A DNA stretch of 64,000 bases from Orobanche coerulescens (taxonomy: Eukaryota; Streptophyta; Magnoliopsida; Lamiales; Orobanchaceae), in the NCBI GenBank assembly GCA_033398695.1, contig CM065801.1:106757170-106821169 (forward strand). Direction: 5' to 3'. Below are positions 1 through 10,950 of the stretch, in pieces. The notes under the pieces were generated by a model, which ran no database searches, had not been told where the DNA came from, and saw only the letters and a program-made list of their open reading frames with translations. The number at the start of each line of letters is the position of its first letter. Position 1 is the first letter of the stretch. The position numbers and the translations under genes were made by a program.

Positions 1-599
1 CAAGTTATGCTTGCTCAGTTCATAATGTTAATAAATGATTTCATTTTCATTTCATTTATGATTCATATAGCAATGGTATTATGGAATATGTGAATTGTCG
101 GAATGGTGGTATGTATGGTATTTTTTGACTAAGATAAATCATAATGTATATGATTTTAAGGATGTCTAGTGGAAATGGGAACGTGAATTATAATTTGTCA
201 ATTGCATGAGAATTTGGATATCAAGGTTAGTTATCGTGTCGATGTTGAACTTGGGATGGTGGTTTGGTATTAGTTATGGACTGTACTTCATTTTGGAGTG
301 TCGGATAAGCCGTGTATTCGCTCAGGGCGGTTGGTCGTGGAAAGGTTAGCGTCTCCAGCTTGAGGTAAATTAATATTGTTAGATTATGATAATCATCATG
401 TTGTATTATTACATGTGTGTGTATGTTTCTAATGGCTTTCGGTATTCTTTGAACTGTGTTTTACCCGCTGTGTGTGTGTGTACTTCAAAACTGCCCTTTT
501 GGCATTTTTAAACGTTTGCGAAAATGACTTTAGCCTTGTGGGTTCCAATATGGGGCCCACGGTGCTGTAATATTCCCGTATGGTTTTGGGGGTGTTACA
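1..599 (+). repeat. GyA LTR copy 1 (3' part only)
   Basis: This is the last 599 bp of an LTR that starts left of the window. It matches 2625-3223 and 5255-5854 nearly base for base and ends with GTGTTACA at 599, directly before a PBS. It holds no coding capacity; short open frames in it are repeated in the other copies simply because the LTR is repeated. Confidence 0.9.
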
Positions 600-978
600 G
601 AAGATGGTATCGGAGCTTGAGTTTCGTAAAACCCGGGCGTGTGTGTTATGTGGCTCTACCGGTGCGGTAGTAGCGTTACTTTTGAAAATGATTTTCTAAC
701 TTTTGAGTCAAACCGATTTTGGAGGTTTCAAAATTTTTGAAATATTTTCAATTGCCATATTTCCATTTCCGGTGTGTTGTTATTGTGTTGAGACCTCGTA
801 TAGGAGTCGTATGATAGTATCACGGGAGATCATCGACTTCACGGACCTGTAAGTATGTTCTTTCGGTTATTTGGTTTTGATGATTATTTGAGTATGGTGT
901 CGTGATTTTAAGATATTTCGGGATTGAGATACTGATTATGACAGGTGTTGAGTTTCGGGGACGAAACTTATTTATATA
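600..978 (+). mobile_element. GyA interior 1: PBS, leader remnant and 3' end, no gag or pol
   Basis: The PBS TGGTATCGGAGC lies at 605-616, one mismatch from the usual plant initiator-tRNA-Met site. The rest is leader-like and ends with the GGGGACGAAACTT motif that precedes the 3' LTR in the other gypsy elements of this window. About 4-5 kb of gag-pol expected for this superfamily is absent. Confidence 0.8.
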
Positions 979-1367
979 TGTAATATCCTAGAATTGCACT
1001 ATGAATTTTTCGCATTATTTTGTCTGGGATATACTGTACAGATTGGGACTGACACGATATGAGTGGATAATTTTGGAAACCGTGACAGTCGTGCCAGTAT
1101 GTCTATCGAGGTTATTTTGATTCTAGGATATTACATGCTTGGTGTGTTTTCGATGTCGGATATACCGTATGAGTATTTGTATGATTGCCGTACTTGGTCG
1201 ACAATTGTAATTGAGGATATCGTGCATGAGATGTATCATATGGAAATGTAATCGGAACGAGTATATGTATTCGGTATGTCGCGTATATGTGTTCGGTTTA
1301 TTGAGAAGATAGACAGGGGTAGAAATGGCTAAGTATGAAAGCCATTACGTATGCTATGTAAGGAGTC

Positions 1368-1733
1368 TTACGTATGTAAGCAAGCAGGATTAACGTACGT
1401 TAAGGAATGTACATTACATACGTTAAGAAGGGATTCGGACAGGATCGAGCCATGGTCTGCAGGTGGGACCCGGTGTCGGCAACTTTCGGTGGAGGATGTT
1501 GACAGGTGAGTCAACGTACGTGTTACGTACGTTATACAGGGCGTGTTACGTACGTAACATGACCATTGTACTGTAGCAAGTCAACTGGTATATTACGTAC
1601 GTTATATGGTATGGGTTACGTACGTAATGGACTTCACGGAATGAGACAGTGAGTTTGTTACGTACGCTATGGATTTTGGATTACGTACGTTAAAGTTGTT
1701 ACGTACGTTAAGCAAGGACACTTACGTACGTAA
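1368..1733. repeat. Palindrome cluster, core TTACGTACGTAA (GyA LTR copy 2)
   Basis: About eleven exact or one-mismatch copies of a 12-bp perfect palindrome, several extended to TTAACGTACGTTAA. Local spacing is about 23 bp (for example ACGTACGT at 1525, 1548, 1595 and 1618). Some copies are one CpG transition away (ACGTATGT at 1368). The cluster ends only about 12 bp before the TATA box. The ACGT core resembles plant bZIP sites and CGTAC resembles SBP/SPL-type sites; which protein binds, if any, is unknown. Confidence 0.85.
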
Positions 1734-1745
1734 CGAGATGCGCAG

Positions 1746-1755
1746 TTTATATAAT
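1746..1755 (+). promoter_or_regulatory. TATA box of GyA LTR copy 2
   Basis: TTTATATAAT directly downstream of the palindrome cluster and upstream of a CT-rich transcribed-leader-like stretch. The position fits the U3/R promoter of an LTR element. Confidence 0.6.
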
Positions 1756-3223
1756 AAGAGCTGGTCTTTCATTTGTTCATGAAAGGAAACTCATTTCTCC
1801 CATCCCAACTCGTCCTTCCTCACTTCTAAGTGTATTCTAGACACTTTTAACTTGGTTAGGAGCTTGAGAGCATGAATTTGAGGCTTGAATATGAAGATGT
1901 TAATGATTCTTAAAGTGTTTGATCCTTGTGGTTCTTCTTCAAAAGGTATGTTGATGAACTCTACTCCTTGAATTCGGATTTTGATGTTAGTATTGATGTT
2001 CTTCTCTGTATAGTGATGATTATGGTATTGATGTTATGATTTTGAGATTATACGAATCGTATATTGAAGAACAAAATTATACATGCCTCGGATTATGGAT
2101 TAGATGATGATTAGATGTTAGAACACATCCAATTATGTCGTTTTGTTGTCTTCAAACATGATTATGGACTAATTCATATTCTTGGAGAATTCTTGAATGA
2201 TACGTGTCCGTAAATTGTAAGGATTACGGTTAATTTTGGTATATGATTATTCATGATGATAGCCGGTAATTGTATTCCTATGAATTTGCAAGAATGAGCC
2301 GTGTTAATCCGAATTTAAGATTGAAGTCGGAACCAAGAATGTTGTAGACGTTGATAGAACTATTGATTATCGAAATTCGGCTTGTATTCGTATTGATAAG
2401 AGTTGATATGGTTTGATTTCGTATGATCGAGATACCGTTGAGTTTGATTGGTTGATTATACCGGTTGTTGATTGTGATCGAACGTATCGTTGATTGATTA
2501 TTGTATTAGGTTGCGTTAGGTGATCGTTGATATTAACCATTGTGCTGCGGTGAGTCGGGGCTGCGGAGCTTGTAGATGGAGATGATGAGATTGGTCACAA
2601 CTTCGTCGTATCGGTATCAAGGCATGTTATGCTTGCTCAGTTCATAATGTTGATAAATGATTTCGTTTTCATTTCATTTATGATTCATATAGCAATGGTA
2701 TTATGGAATATATGAATTGTCGGAATGGTGGTATGTATGGTATTTTTTGACTAAGATAAATCATAATGTATATGATTTTAAGGATGTCTAGTGGTAATGG
2801 GAACGTGAATTATAATTTGGTCAATTGCATGAGAAGTTGGATATCAAGGTTAGTTATCGTGTCGATGTTGAACTTGGGATGGTGGTTTGGTATTAGTTAT
2901 GGACTGTACTTCATTTTGGATTGTCTGATAAACCGTGTATTCGCTCACGGCGGTTGGTCGTGGAAAAGTTAGCGTCTCCAGCTTGAGGTTAATTAATATT
3001 GTTAGATTATGATAATCATCATGTTGTATTATTACATGTGTGTGTATGTTTCTAAATGGCTTTCGGTATTCTTTGAACTGTGTTTTACCCGCTCCGTGTG
3101 TGTGTACTTCAAGACGGAACTTTTGGCATTTTTAAACGTTTGCGAAAATGATTTTAGCCTTGTGGGTTCCAATATGGGGCCCACGGTGCTGTAATATTCC
3201 CGTATGGTTTTGGGGGTGTTACA

Positions 3224-3610
3224 GAAGATGGTATCGGAGCTTGGGTTTCGTAAAACCCGGGCGTGTGTGTTATGTGGATCTACCGGTGCGGTAGTAGCGT
3301 GACTTTTGAAAATGATTTTTTAACTTTTGAGTCAAACCGATTTTGGAGGTTTCAAAATTTTTGAAATATTTTCAATTGCCATATTTCCATTGCCGGTGTG
3401 TTGTTATTGTGTTGAGACCTCGTATAGGAGTCGTATGATAGTATCACGGGAGATCATCGACTTCACGGACCTGTAAGTATGTTCTTTCGGTTATTTGGTT
3501 TTGATGATTATTTGAGTATGGTGTCGTGATTTTAAGATATTTCGGGATTGAGATACTGATTATGACAGGTGTTGAGTTTCGAGGACGAAACTTATTTAAG
3601 TGGATATATA
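3224..3610 (+). mobile_element. GyA interior 2: PBS, leader remnant and 3' end, no gag or pol
   Basis: Nearly identical to interior 1, with PBS TGGTATCGGAGC at 3229-3240. It is 8 bp longer overall (387 against 379 bp); most of the difference is a short insertion before the downstream LTR. The same deletion junction in both interiors shows they descend from one internally deleted copy rather than from two independent deletions. Confidence 0.8.
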
Positions 3611-5854
3611 TGTAATATCCTAGAATTGCCCTATGAATTTTTCGCATTATTTTGTCTGGGATGTACTGTACAGATTGGGACCGACACGATATGAGTGGAT
3701 AATTTTGGAAACCGTGACAGTCGTGCCAGTATGTCTATCGAGGTTATTTTGATTCTAGGATATTACATGCTTGGTGTGTTTTCGATGTCGGATATACCGT
3801 ATGAGTATTTGTATGATTGCCGTACTTGGTCGACAGTTGTAATTGAGGATATCATGCATCAGATGTATTGTATGGAAATGTAATCGGAACTAGTATATGT
3901 ATTCGGTATGTCGCGTATATGTGTTCGGTTTATTGAGACGACAGACAGAGGCATAAATGGCCAAGTATGAAAGCCATTTCGTATGCTATGTAAGGAGTCT
4001 TACGTACGTAAGCAAGCAGGATTAACGTACGTTAAGGAATGTACATTACGTACGTTAAGAAGGGATTCGGACAGGATCGAGCCATGGTCGGCAGGTGGGA
4101 CCCGGTGTCGGCAACTTTCGGTGGAGGATGTTGACAGGTGAGTCGACATACGTGTTACGTACGTTATACAGGGCGTGTTACATACGTAACACGACCATTG
4201 TACTGTAGCAAGTCAACTGGTATATTACGTACGTTATATGGTATGGGTTACATACGTAATAGACTTCACGGAATGAGACAGTGAGTTTGTTACGTACGCT
4301 ATGGATTTTAGATTACGTACGTTAAAGTTGTTACGTACGTTAAGAAAGGACACTTACGTACGTAACGAGATGCGCAGTTTATATAATAAGAGCTGGTCTT
4401 TCATTTGTTCATGAAAGGAAACTCATTTCTCCCACCCCAGCTCGTCCTTCCTCACTTCTAAGTGTATTCTAGATACTTTTAACTTGGTTAGGAGCTTGAG
4501 AGCATGAATTTGAGGCTTGGATATGAAGATGTTAATGATTCTTGAAGTGTTTGATCCTTGTGGTTCTTCTTCAAAAGGTATGTTGATGAACTCTACTCCT
4601 TGAATTTGGATTTTGATGTTAGTATTGATGTTCTTCTCTACATAGTGATGATTAGGTATTGATGTTATGATTTTGAGATTATACGAATCGTATATTGAAG
4701 AACAAAATGATACATGCCTCGGATTATGGATTAGATGATGATTAGATGTTAGAACACATCCAATTACGTCGTTTTGTTGGCTTCAAACATGATTATGGAC
4801 TAATTCATATTCTTGGAGAATTCTTGAATGATACATGTCCGTAAATTGTAAGGATGACGGTTAATTTTGGTATATGATTATTCATGATGATAGCCGGTAA
4901 TTGTATTCCTATGAATTTGCAAGAATGAGTTGTGTTAATCCGAATTTAAGATTGAAGTCGGAACCAAGAATGTTGTAGACGTTGATAGAACTATTGATTA
5001 TCGAAATTCGGCTTGTATTCATATTGATAAGAGTTGATATGGTTTGATTTCGTATTATCGAGATACCGTTGAGTTTGATTGGTTGATTATACCGGTTGTT
5101 GATTGTGCTCGAACGTATCGTTGATTGATTATTGTATTAGGTTGCGTTAGGTGATCGTTGATATTAACCGTTGTGCTGCGGTGAGTCGGGGCTGCAGAGC
5201 TTGTAGATGGAGATGACGAGATTGGTCACAACTTCGTTGTATCGTTATCAAGGCAAGTTATGCTTGCTCAGTTCATAATGTTAATAAATGATTTAGTTTT
5301 CATTTCATTTATGATTCATATAGCAACGATATTATGGAATATATGAATTGTCGGAATGGTGGTATGTATGGTATTTTTTGACTAAGATAAATCATACTGT
5401 ATATGATTTTAAGGATGTCTAGTGGAAATGGGAACGTGAATTATAATTTGGTCAATTGCATGAGAAGTTGGATATCAAGGTTAGTTATCGTGTCGATGTT
5501 GAACTCGGGATGGTGGTTTGGTATTAGTTATGGACTGTACTTCATTTTGGATTGTCGGATAAATCGTGTATTCGCTCAGGGTGGTTGGTCGTGGAAAGGT
5601 TACCGTCTCGAGCTTGAGGTAAATTAATATTGTTAGATTATGATAATCATCATGTTGCATTATTGCATGTGTGTGTATGTTTCCAAATGGCTTTCGGTAT
5701 TCTTTGAACTGTGTTTTACCCGCTACGTGTGTGTGTACTTCAAAACGGCCCTTCTGGCATTTTTAAACGTTTGCGAAAATGATTTTAGCCTTGTGGGTTC
5801 CAATATGGGGCCCACGGCGCTGTAATATTCCTGTATGGTTTTGGGGGTGTTACA
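3611..5854 (+). repeat. GyA LTR copy 3 (2244 bp)
   Basis: A complete LTR starting TGTAATATCC and ending GTGTTACA. It differs from copy 2 by scattered substitutions, many of them C/T or G/A at CpG sites. The base after 5854 belongs to the GyB LTR, so this is the right boundary of the insertion; the left target site lies outside the window. Confidence 0.92.
4000..4365. repeat. Palindrome cluster, core TTACGTACGTAA (GyA LTR copy 3)
   Basis: The counterpart of 1368-1733 with the same order and spacing. The first copy keeps the perfect palindrome where copy 2 has ACGTATGT, and a few other copies are decayed instead (TTACATACGTAA), so different sites have mutated in the two LTRs. A TATA-like TTTATATAATA follows at about 4378-4388. 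Confidence 0.85.
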
Positions 5855-6440
5855 TCGATCCCTTGAAGTATCTTGGGGCACCAAAGCATAGATCCCGATG
5901 CTTGTTATCATTATCTAATCATCTACGAATCATTCTTCTTTTTGTGAATCAAGGTATTTTCTAAAATCCTAGATTTGTGATATTTGGGGGTTTGTCTCGA
6001 TTTCTTGATTCTAATCTGAAATTGTTGATTCCTTTGTTGTTATCTAGTCATGTTGATCATAACACACGGTTTGGAATTTTGTTTTCATATTTTTGTCGGG
6101 TCGATTCTTGTTCTTGGCCGTTTTGGGGGAAACCCTTGAACTTTTGTCGTTTGTTCCTTGAATTCAGCGGCTTTGGGTCGTGCTATGGAGTTTATTGTTG
6201 TGGATTTGTTTGCAGCAGAGTCGGCGGATTTGTAGTCGGTTCGTGTCGCCTTACTTCGGTCGATTCTCCGCGTTTGTGATTATTCGAGGCAAGTACCTTA
6301 TTCATACATTTCTTGTTTTGTGGATATGATGTTCAGTGATCGTCTAAGTGTGTTTATTTGGTTGTTTGAAATAAACTTTCAAAATATTCGGTTTAGCCTC
6401 GTTAAAGGCTCTCTTTCAAAACACATGTGTAGGTTGTGAA
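5855..6440 (+). repeat. GyB 5' LTR, left surviving segment
   Basis: Sequence from CGATCCCTTGAAGTATC onward matches the GyB 3' LTR at about 30893-31507, including the block up to GGTTGTGAA. GyA insertion removed or displaced everything upstream. At 6440 it is interrupted by GyC and resumes after 16504. It contains leader-like, T-rich sequence and no coding region; open frames here do not match any protein I recognise. Confidence 0.85.
6436..6440. other. Target-site duplication GTGAA (left of GyC)
   Basis: GTGAA lies directly before the GyC 5' LTR and is repeated at 16500-16504 directly after its 3' LTR. This 5-bp duplication proves a single intact insertion into the GyB LTR. Confidence 0.93.
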
Positions 6441-6770
6441 TGTAATACCCAGTCGTAATCCATTCATTATCATTCAGTAATTACCAGTCAGTAATTTTTT
6501 CACTCATTATTAATCATTCATCATTCATGATTAATTTATTTTCGTTCATTGTGGGCGTGTTGTAACCATGTATCAGTTACCGATCGTCATTTCATCTCCG
6601 TTTATGGATCGAGACGGGAGTATTATCATTATCATTGTGATTGGTAGTCTTGTGCTGTAAGTTTCATCTTTGGACTTGTTCACTTTCACATACGTATGGT
6701 ATGTCGGATCATTCATCAATCGTAGCGAGGAATCGGAGTTGTCAGATTTTCATCTTGTCCAGCAATGAGT

Positions 6771-7414
6771 TACGGCCGTAAGAATGGTAGGTTACGGCCG
6801 TAACAGGTGTTCTTTGGTTTCAGGCCATTTTGGATGAACGGGACTTACGGCCGTAAGGTTGCGGCATACGGCCGTAAGTTGAGCAGGTACGGCCGTAAGG
6901 CTTGGCCGGTTACGGCCGTACGAGTCGAGCAGGGTGTCCGGGTGTTTTTGGCCGAAGGGCGAGTTACGGCCGTAAGAGGGGCAGGATACGGCCGTAAAGA
7001 GTGTTCGTGTTTTTCAGGATGTGTCGGACGAGAGGGACTTACGGCCGTAAGGGTTGCGGCATACGGCCATAAGACGAGGAAGGTACGGTCGTAAGGCTTG
7101 GCCGGATACGGCCGTACGTTACAGGCAGGGTGCCTGGTCATTTTCGACGAAGGGGGCTTACGCCCGTAAGGTTGGCCGGATACGGCCGTATTTCCCGAGT
7201 TACTCCCGTAAGGTGTGCGGGTACAGCCGTAAGGATGTCGGCAGGTGTTTTGGATGAGGGCGAGTTACGCCCGTAAGTCAAAGCGGATACACCGTAAGGT
7301 CGCCGGGCAGGTAATCGACGGCCGAAGTTACGGCCGCATTTGAGTTGGTCGTTACGGCCGTAAGGCCGTTGACCTGGGATGTTACGGCCGTAAAAAAGCC
7401 GAGTTACGGCCGTA
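6771..7414. repeat. Palindrome cluster, core TTACGGCCGTAA (GyC 5' LTR)
   Basis: About 22 copies of a perfect 10-12 bp palindrome or one-mismatch variants. Copies start at 6771, 6793, 6846, 6867, 6888, 6911, 6965, 6987, 7040, 7062, 7084, 7107, 7159, 7181, 7201, 7222, 7266, 7288, 7329, 7353, 7383 and 7405. Steps are mostly 21-23 bp within groups and 52-54 bp between groups, near whole numbers of DNA turns. Variants are mainly CpG decay (TACGGCCATA, TACGGTCGTA) or TTACGCCCGTAA. Many short open frames here arise only because the repeat lacks stop codons. Confidence 0.92.
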
Positions 7415-7425
7415 ACTTCCGGCAG

Positions 7426-7434
7426 TTTATATAT
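7426..7434 (+). promoter_or_regulatory. TATA box of GyC 5' LTR
   Basis: TTTATATAT begins 12 bp after the last palindrome copy, followed by a CT-rich stretch. The equivalent in the 3' LTR is at 14835-14844. Confidence 0.6.
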
Positions 7435-9097
7435 GTCTTGGACGGGACTTTTCCTCATTTTTCTCATTTCTTCATTTTGTTCCGGGAGAGAGAGCTTGAG
7501 GAAGATATTTTGTCATCATCAATCACTTGTGTGTTCGGATTTCATCATCTTGATTCGTTGGGAAGCTTGGATAGCCGATTTAACACGTTTTCATCGGATC
7601 GGAGTGTTTGGATCTTCAAGAGGTAATTTCTTCAACATCTTGGATTTCGATTTTGTGTTGAGATATGATGTTTTGGACGTTATATCATGTTATATGAAGG
7701 GATATGCATATGATTATGAGTTTGTATAGAGATTCATTGGAGTATTGAAGGGTTATTCAAGAACACTTTGAATATCGAGTTGGATTTGGGGGTTTTCGAT
7801 TAATCATTGTTGAAATCACGAATTTGGATATTCATTTTGGATCATTGTTCGTATTGAAGATGTTTTGTCGGTTTGAAACACTTTTGGGGTTTGATGTTGG
7901 TATTTTTGAGGGTTGGTTGTAAACAATCGAAGTTTGTCCACAAAGTGTTCGATATAATGCCCCAATGAACTTGGTTTAGTCGTTTTGATGCCTTGAGTTC
8001 GTTATAATCGTGTTTGATTCGTTTATTGAGCGGATTGTTGGTAATTGTGTTATTCAAGGTTGTTCGAGCGACCGACACTTCATTTAGGACATTTGTTCGT
8101 GGAAGGACATTCTTCATCGGTATTGTGTCAGTTAATTCTTACTCAGTTAAAAGGATATTCATTTCTTTCGTTGTTGTTCATTCATAATCATAATTCATTC
8201 ATAAAGTACTAACTGTATTGAAACTTGTAATTGTCACTTCATTACTTCATTCACGAGGAACGACGATTCCAATTATTTCATTGAGCTACCATTCATTTCA
8301 CTGTCATTTCATCTCGGTGAGTCATTATTGATTTTGATGTCACTTTTGTTATATCGTGGCATTCCGGGTCGCACTGGCGTGCCGGTTGGTATGTTTAGGA
8401 TTTTTATGTCGGGCACATTTAACTCGTGTGTTGGTTGGTGGCCTCACATTGGACTGTGCACACGAGTTGATGGCTTCATGAGACTGATTAGGTACAAGAC
8501 CACACGTGTATTCGATCGATACTCGTTGGTGGCTTGTACACGGACACATTTCCATCCCGGACGTAGTGTGGCGCCATTCCTTTGAGCCATACCGTTAGTT
8601 CATTCATATAGCATGTTTGATTGCGTATGTTTCGACAGGATATTTCATAACTTCATATATATCATGATTGTGTATTTTCAACCCTTGAGGATTGTTGTTC
8701 TGTGTAACTGACCCCGGGTGGGGATTTTGTTTTTTAGGTCATGGCAAGGCAAAAGCACGGGAATAGCATGTTGACGGCGAGGAGTCCCAGTGATACTAGT
8801 AGGGGGCCCCGTTCTTTTCATTTATTCATATTGTTGTCATTTATTTTCCGCTGCAGATTTTCATTTGAATACTCTGTTTCATTCAGTGTTGTGTATTTTA
8901 TCTTCATATAAGATACATTAGTATTCGGTGTTGTCCTGGTGTGTTGTAATTAAACTCCTCATCGGAGTAATTATTGTTGTAATGTGGTTCGGTACTACAT
9001 TTATCCTGTGTAATTCATTCATTTTCAATTGCCTGGTGGGTCCCAGTCGGGGATCTACGGCACTGTAATATCCGCCTAGTTTGGGGTGTTACAGAGT

Positions 9098-9108
9098 TGG
9101 TATCGGAG
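9098..9108 (+). other. GyC primer-binding site
   Basis: TGGTATCGGAG starts 4 bp after the 5' LTR end and resembles the complement of the 3' end of plant initiator tRNA-Met (TGGTATCAGAGC), as usual for plant gypsy elements. Confidence 0.8.
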
Positions 9109-9590
9109 AGTGGTTTTGAATACTACCATCCGAGACATGCCACTTTTGAAATCATCATCATCATACTAGTATCATTGGACTTTCGCGTCACGTGTGACCT
9201 GTGCAAATGCCGAGCCAATCAGACCGAAAGAACTGTAAGATTTCTAATGCCATGGTATAATTTATGGCAATAATCATTCATTCATCATTCATCAATTAAC
9301 AATCCTCAAACATCATCATTCATTATGATTAGGACGATCATGTTAACTCATTAATTACTCAACTCATTTCATTACTCAGTTGTCGATCTGGATGATCATA
9401 TTATTAATCTTGTTAAATTGTTCAAGATAATCATTTCAAGAATTTCATCAGATAATCATGCCACTTCAGTAAATCATTCATGTAATCACTAAGTTAGAGC
9501 ATGTCTGCTCATTTTCATCATATCATGACATAATCATAACGTGATATTCATGCGGGGAATATAATCATTATGCGACCTTCCTACTTCAGT
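9109..9590 (+). other. GyC untranslated leader
   Basis: AT-rich sequence between PBS and gag with many CATTCAT repeats. No open frame with recognisable protein similarity. The corresponding GyD leader (35093-35568) is homologous. Confidence 0.6.
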
Positions 9591-10170
9591 ATGGAGAGAG
9601 CTATCAGGGGATGCACGGGGAAAGGCCGCGGTGCGGGCCGAAACCCGGGAGATAATCACTCGCTATTGGGAAATCGTACCCAGGACTCGGCTCGATCAGA
9701 AGATGTTCGGGTTGATCCACTCACTTTTATGCAGGTCATGATGACCCATATGCAATTGCTCGATCATCATTGCGCCACTCTGGCCGGATTAATCGAGAGA
9801 ACTCTCCCGAATGAGCCTACTGCTAAGGAAATTTCTCAGCAACAACCTTCATCTATCAGCAAGAAATCAACGAAGCGTAATCAATCTGAAGGCGGTCAGT
9901 CAACCTTCAAGAAGACTCGTGTGAGTCCTATCATTTCTGAGCGACCTCCTACGGCGGATAATCGTGCGGGATCTCAGTCCCGAGCGGCCAGTTCGGCCAT
10001 CACCTGTTTCAACTGTGGAGCGCCGGGTCATTAAAGCATTAAGTGTCTGAAACCGTCTATCACGTGCCATAATTGTGGGAATTTTGGGCATAAGGCCCGT
10101 TTTTGCCGAAAGGACTCCAAGTCGGCTCCGGCGGCATCTCAGGCCCCGAACCAATCAGCGATTCAGAATT
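9591..10170 (+). pseudogene. GyC gag remnant with two zinc knuckles
   Basis: The ATG at 9591 (MERA..., then a Gly/Arg-rich start) matches the start used in GyD at 35569; an upstream in-frame ATG at 9570 also exists. Gag would form the virus-like particle and bind RNA. Two CCHC zinc knuckles are visible: CFNCGAPGH at about 10006 and CHNCGNFGHKARFC at about 10063. A TAA interrupts the first knuckle at 10032-10034 and the second is reached only by reading through. The capsid region is much shorter than in GyE gag (about 300 residues), so part of it is missing. Broken, but clearly gag by motif and position. Confidence 0.75.
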
Positions 10171-10344
10171 AGACTGCTCTGTCAACGACGTTTAAGACAA
10201 TGGAAGCAAATAAAGTCGGAGCTCATATTTATCAGATGGGAGCGTCCGGTTCGGGGGCCGGTAAGTCCCGGATTCATGTGATGAAAAGGATCGACGATCC
10301 GGTGGCCCGAATGATCTCAGTTATACTCGTAATTTTATTTCAAC

Positions 10345-10570
10345 CTGTGTGTACCTTTTGATACTGGTGCACCGCATTCATTCATTTTCGAATCATGTTT
10401 GAATAGACTTATTTTGGGATAGTCCTATTGCTTGTGGACCTCATACCATCGGTCTACCTGACGATGGAAGAATTTTTGGAAATCATACCGAATTAAGCTT
10501 AATAACCGTGATTGGTTGGTGGACCTAATCGTGGTGGACTTACCTAAGGACGATGTAATATTGGGTGCTA
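10345..10570 (+). pseudogene. GyC aspartic protease remnant
   Basis: FDTGA followed by PHSFIF (10357-10371 and beyond) is the active-site motif of a retropepsin that would cleave the gag-pol polyprotein. Downstream sequence keeps fragments resembling the protease C-terminal half (VDLIVVDLPKDDVILG, about 10517-10566). The frame is disrupted around it, so no full protease can be made. Confidence 0.65.
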
Positions 10571-10726
10571 ATTAGATGGATCGTCATGATACCATCTTCA
10601 GTAATCGTAAGCGTTTGGTCACTATCATTTCAGTCGTTGGAGACGAGTGTGTATTTCAGGGAGGTAATCCCCGTTGTTCCAGAAGAATTATTAATGTGAT
10701 GGAAGCAGAGAAATTTCTCAATAGAG

Positions 10727-10950
10727 GTGTTCAATCATTCATTGTATCATTTTCATCGATTGACCGTTCTAAGGCAATCGAGTTGTTCAATCATCCATTG
10801 TATCATTTTCATCGATTGACCGTTCTAAGGCAATCGAGTTGTTCAATCATTCATTATATCATTTTCATCGATTGACCGTTCTAAGGCAATCGAGATGTTC
10901 AATCATTCGTGGTATCATTGTCATCGATTGACGATGTATTCCCAAACGAG
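10727..10950. repeat. 56-bp minisatellite, four copies, between protease and RT (GyC)
   Basis: Four copies of a 56-bp unit (TTCAATCATTCATTGTATC... to ...GGCAATCGAG) follow each other before the [12 protein letters not shown] junction to RT. The unit length is not a multiple of three and one of its frames holds a TGA, so the array destroys the polyprotein frame. The same array sits at the same place in GyD (36631-36850). Confidence 0.88.

Larger units (their letters stand above)
979..3223 (+). repeat. GyA LTR copy 2 (2245 bp)
   Basis: A complete LTR starting TGTAATATCC and ending GTGTTACA. U3 carries the TTACGTACGTAA cluster (1368-1733), followed by a TATA box at about 1746 and a pyrimidine-rich stretch typical of R/U5. 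The final 34 bp begins TGTAATATTC and ends TGTTACA, an internal echo of the LTR termini. Confidence 0.92.
1..5854 (+). mobile_element. GyA: tandem LTR-interior-LTR-interior-LTR array (gypsy-type)
   Basis: Three LTR copies (the first cut by the window edge) are separated by two short interiors of 379 and 387 bp, giving a repeat period of about 2.63 kb. Each LTR begins TGTAATATCC and ends GTGTTACA, and each interior begins with a tRNA-Met-like PBS. The interiors hold only a gag-proximal leader joined to the sequence just before the 3' LTR (GACGAAACTT), so no gag or pol remains. The arrangement looks like unequal recombination between LTRs of an internally deleted, non-autonomous gypsy element. 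It lies in the 5' LTR of GyB: sequence right of 5854 matches the GyB 3' LTR from about 30893. Confidence 0.88.
6441..9093 (+). repeat. GyC 5' LTR (2653 bp)
   Basis: Begins TGTAATACCC and ends GGTGTTACA. U3 carries the TACGGCCGTA cluster and a TATA box; the rest is non-coding. Outside the cluster both flanks are homologous to the GyD LTR (for example the GATACTAGTAGGGGGCCCC block near 8800 and the CATTCAGTAATTA start). Confidence 0.93.

Noticed and set aside
1063..1251. A 62-codon frame repeated at 3695-3883, suggesting a conserved small protein
   Set aside because: Both are in the GyA LTR; the repeat explains the conservation. Substitutions do not favour silent changes by eye, and there is no domain.
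6807..7467. Overlapping open frames on both strands with repeated Tyr-Gly-Arg-Lys or Arg-Pro-Tyr units, as if a repeat protein
   Set aside because: They lie in the TACGGCCGTA palindrome cluster. The repeat has no stop codons in several frames, and the 3' LTR copy (14178-14876) has the same frames with shifts. No start context or conserved protein is seen.
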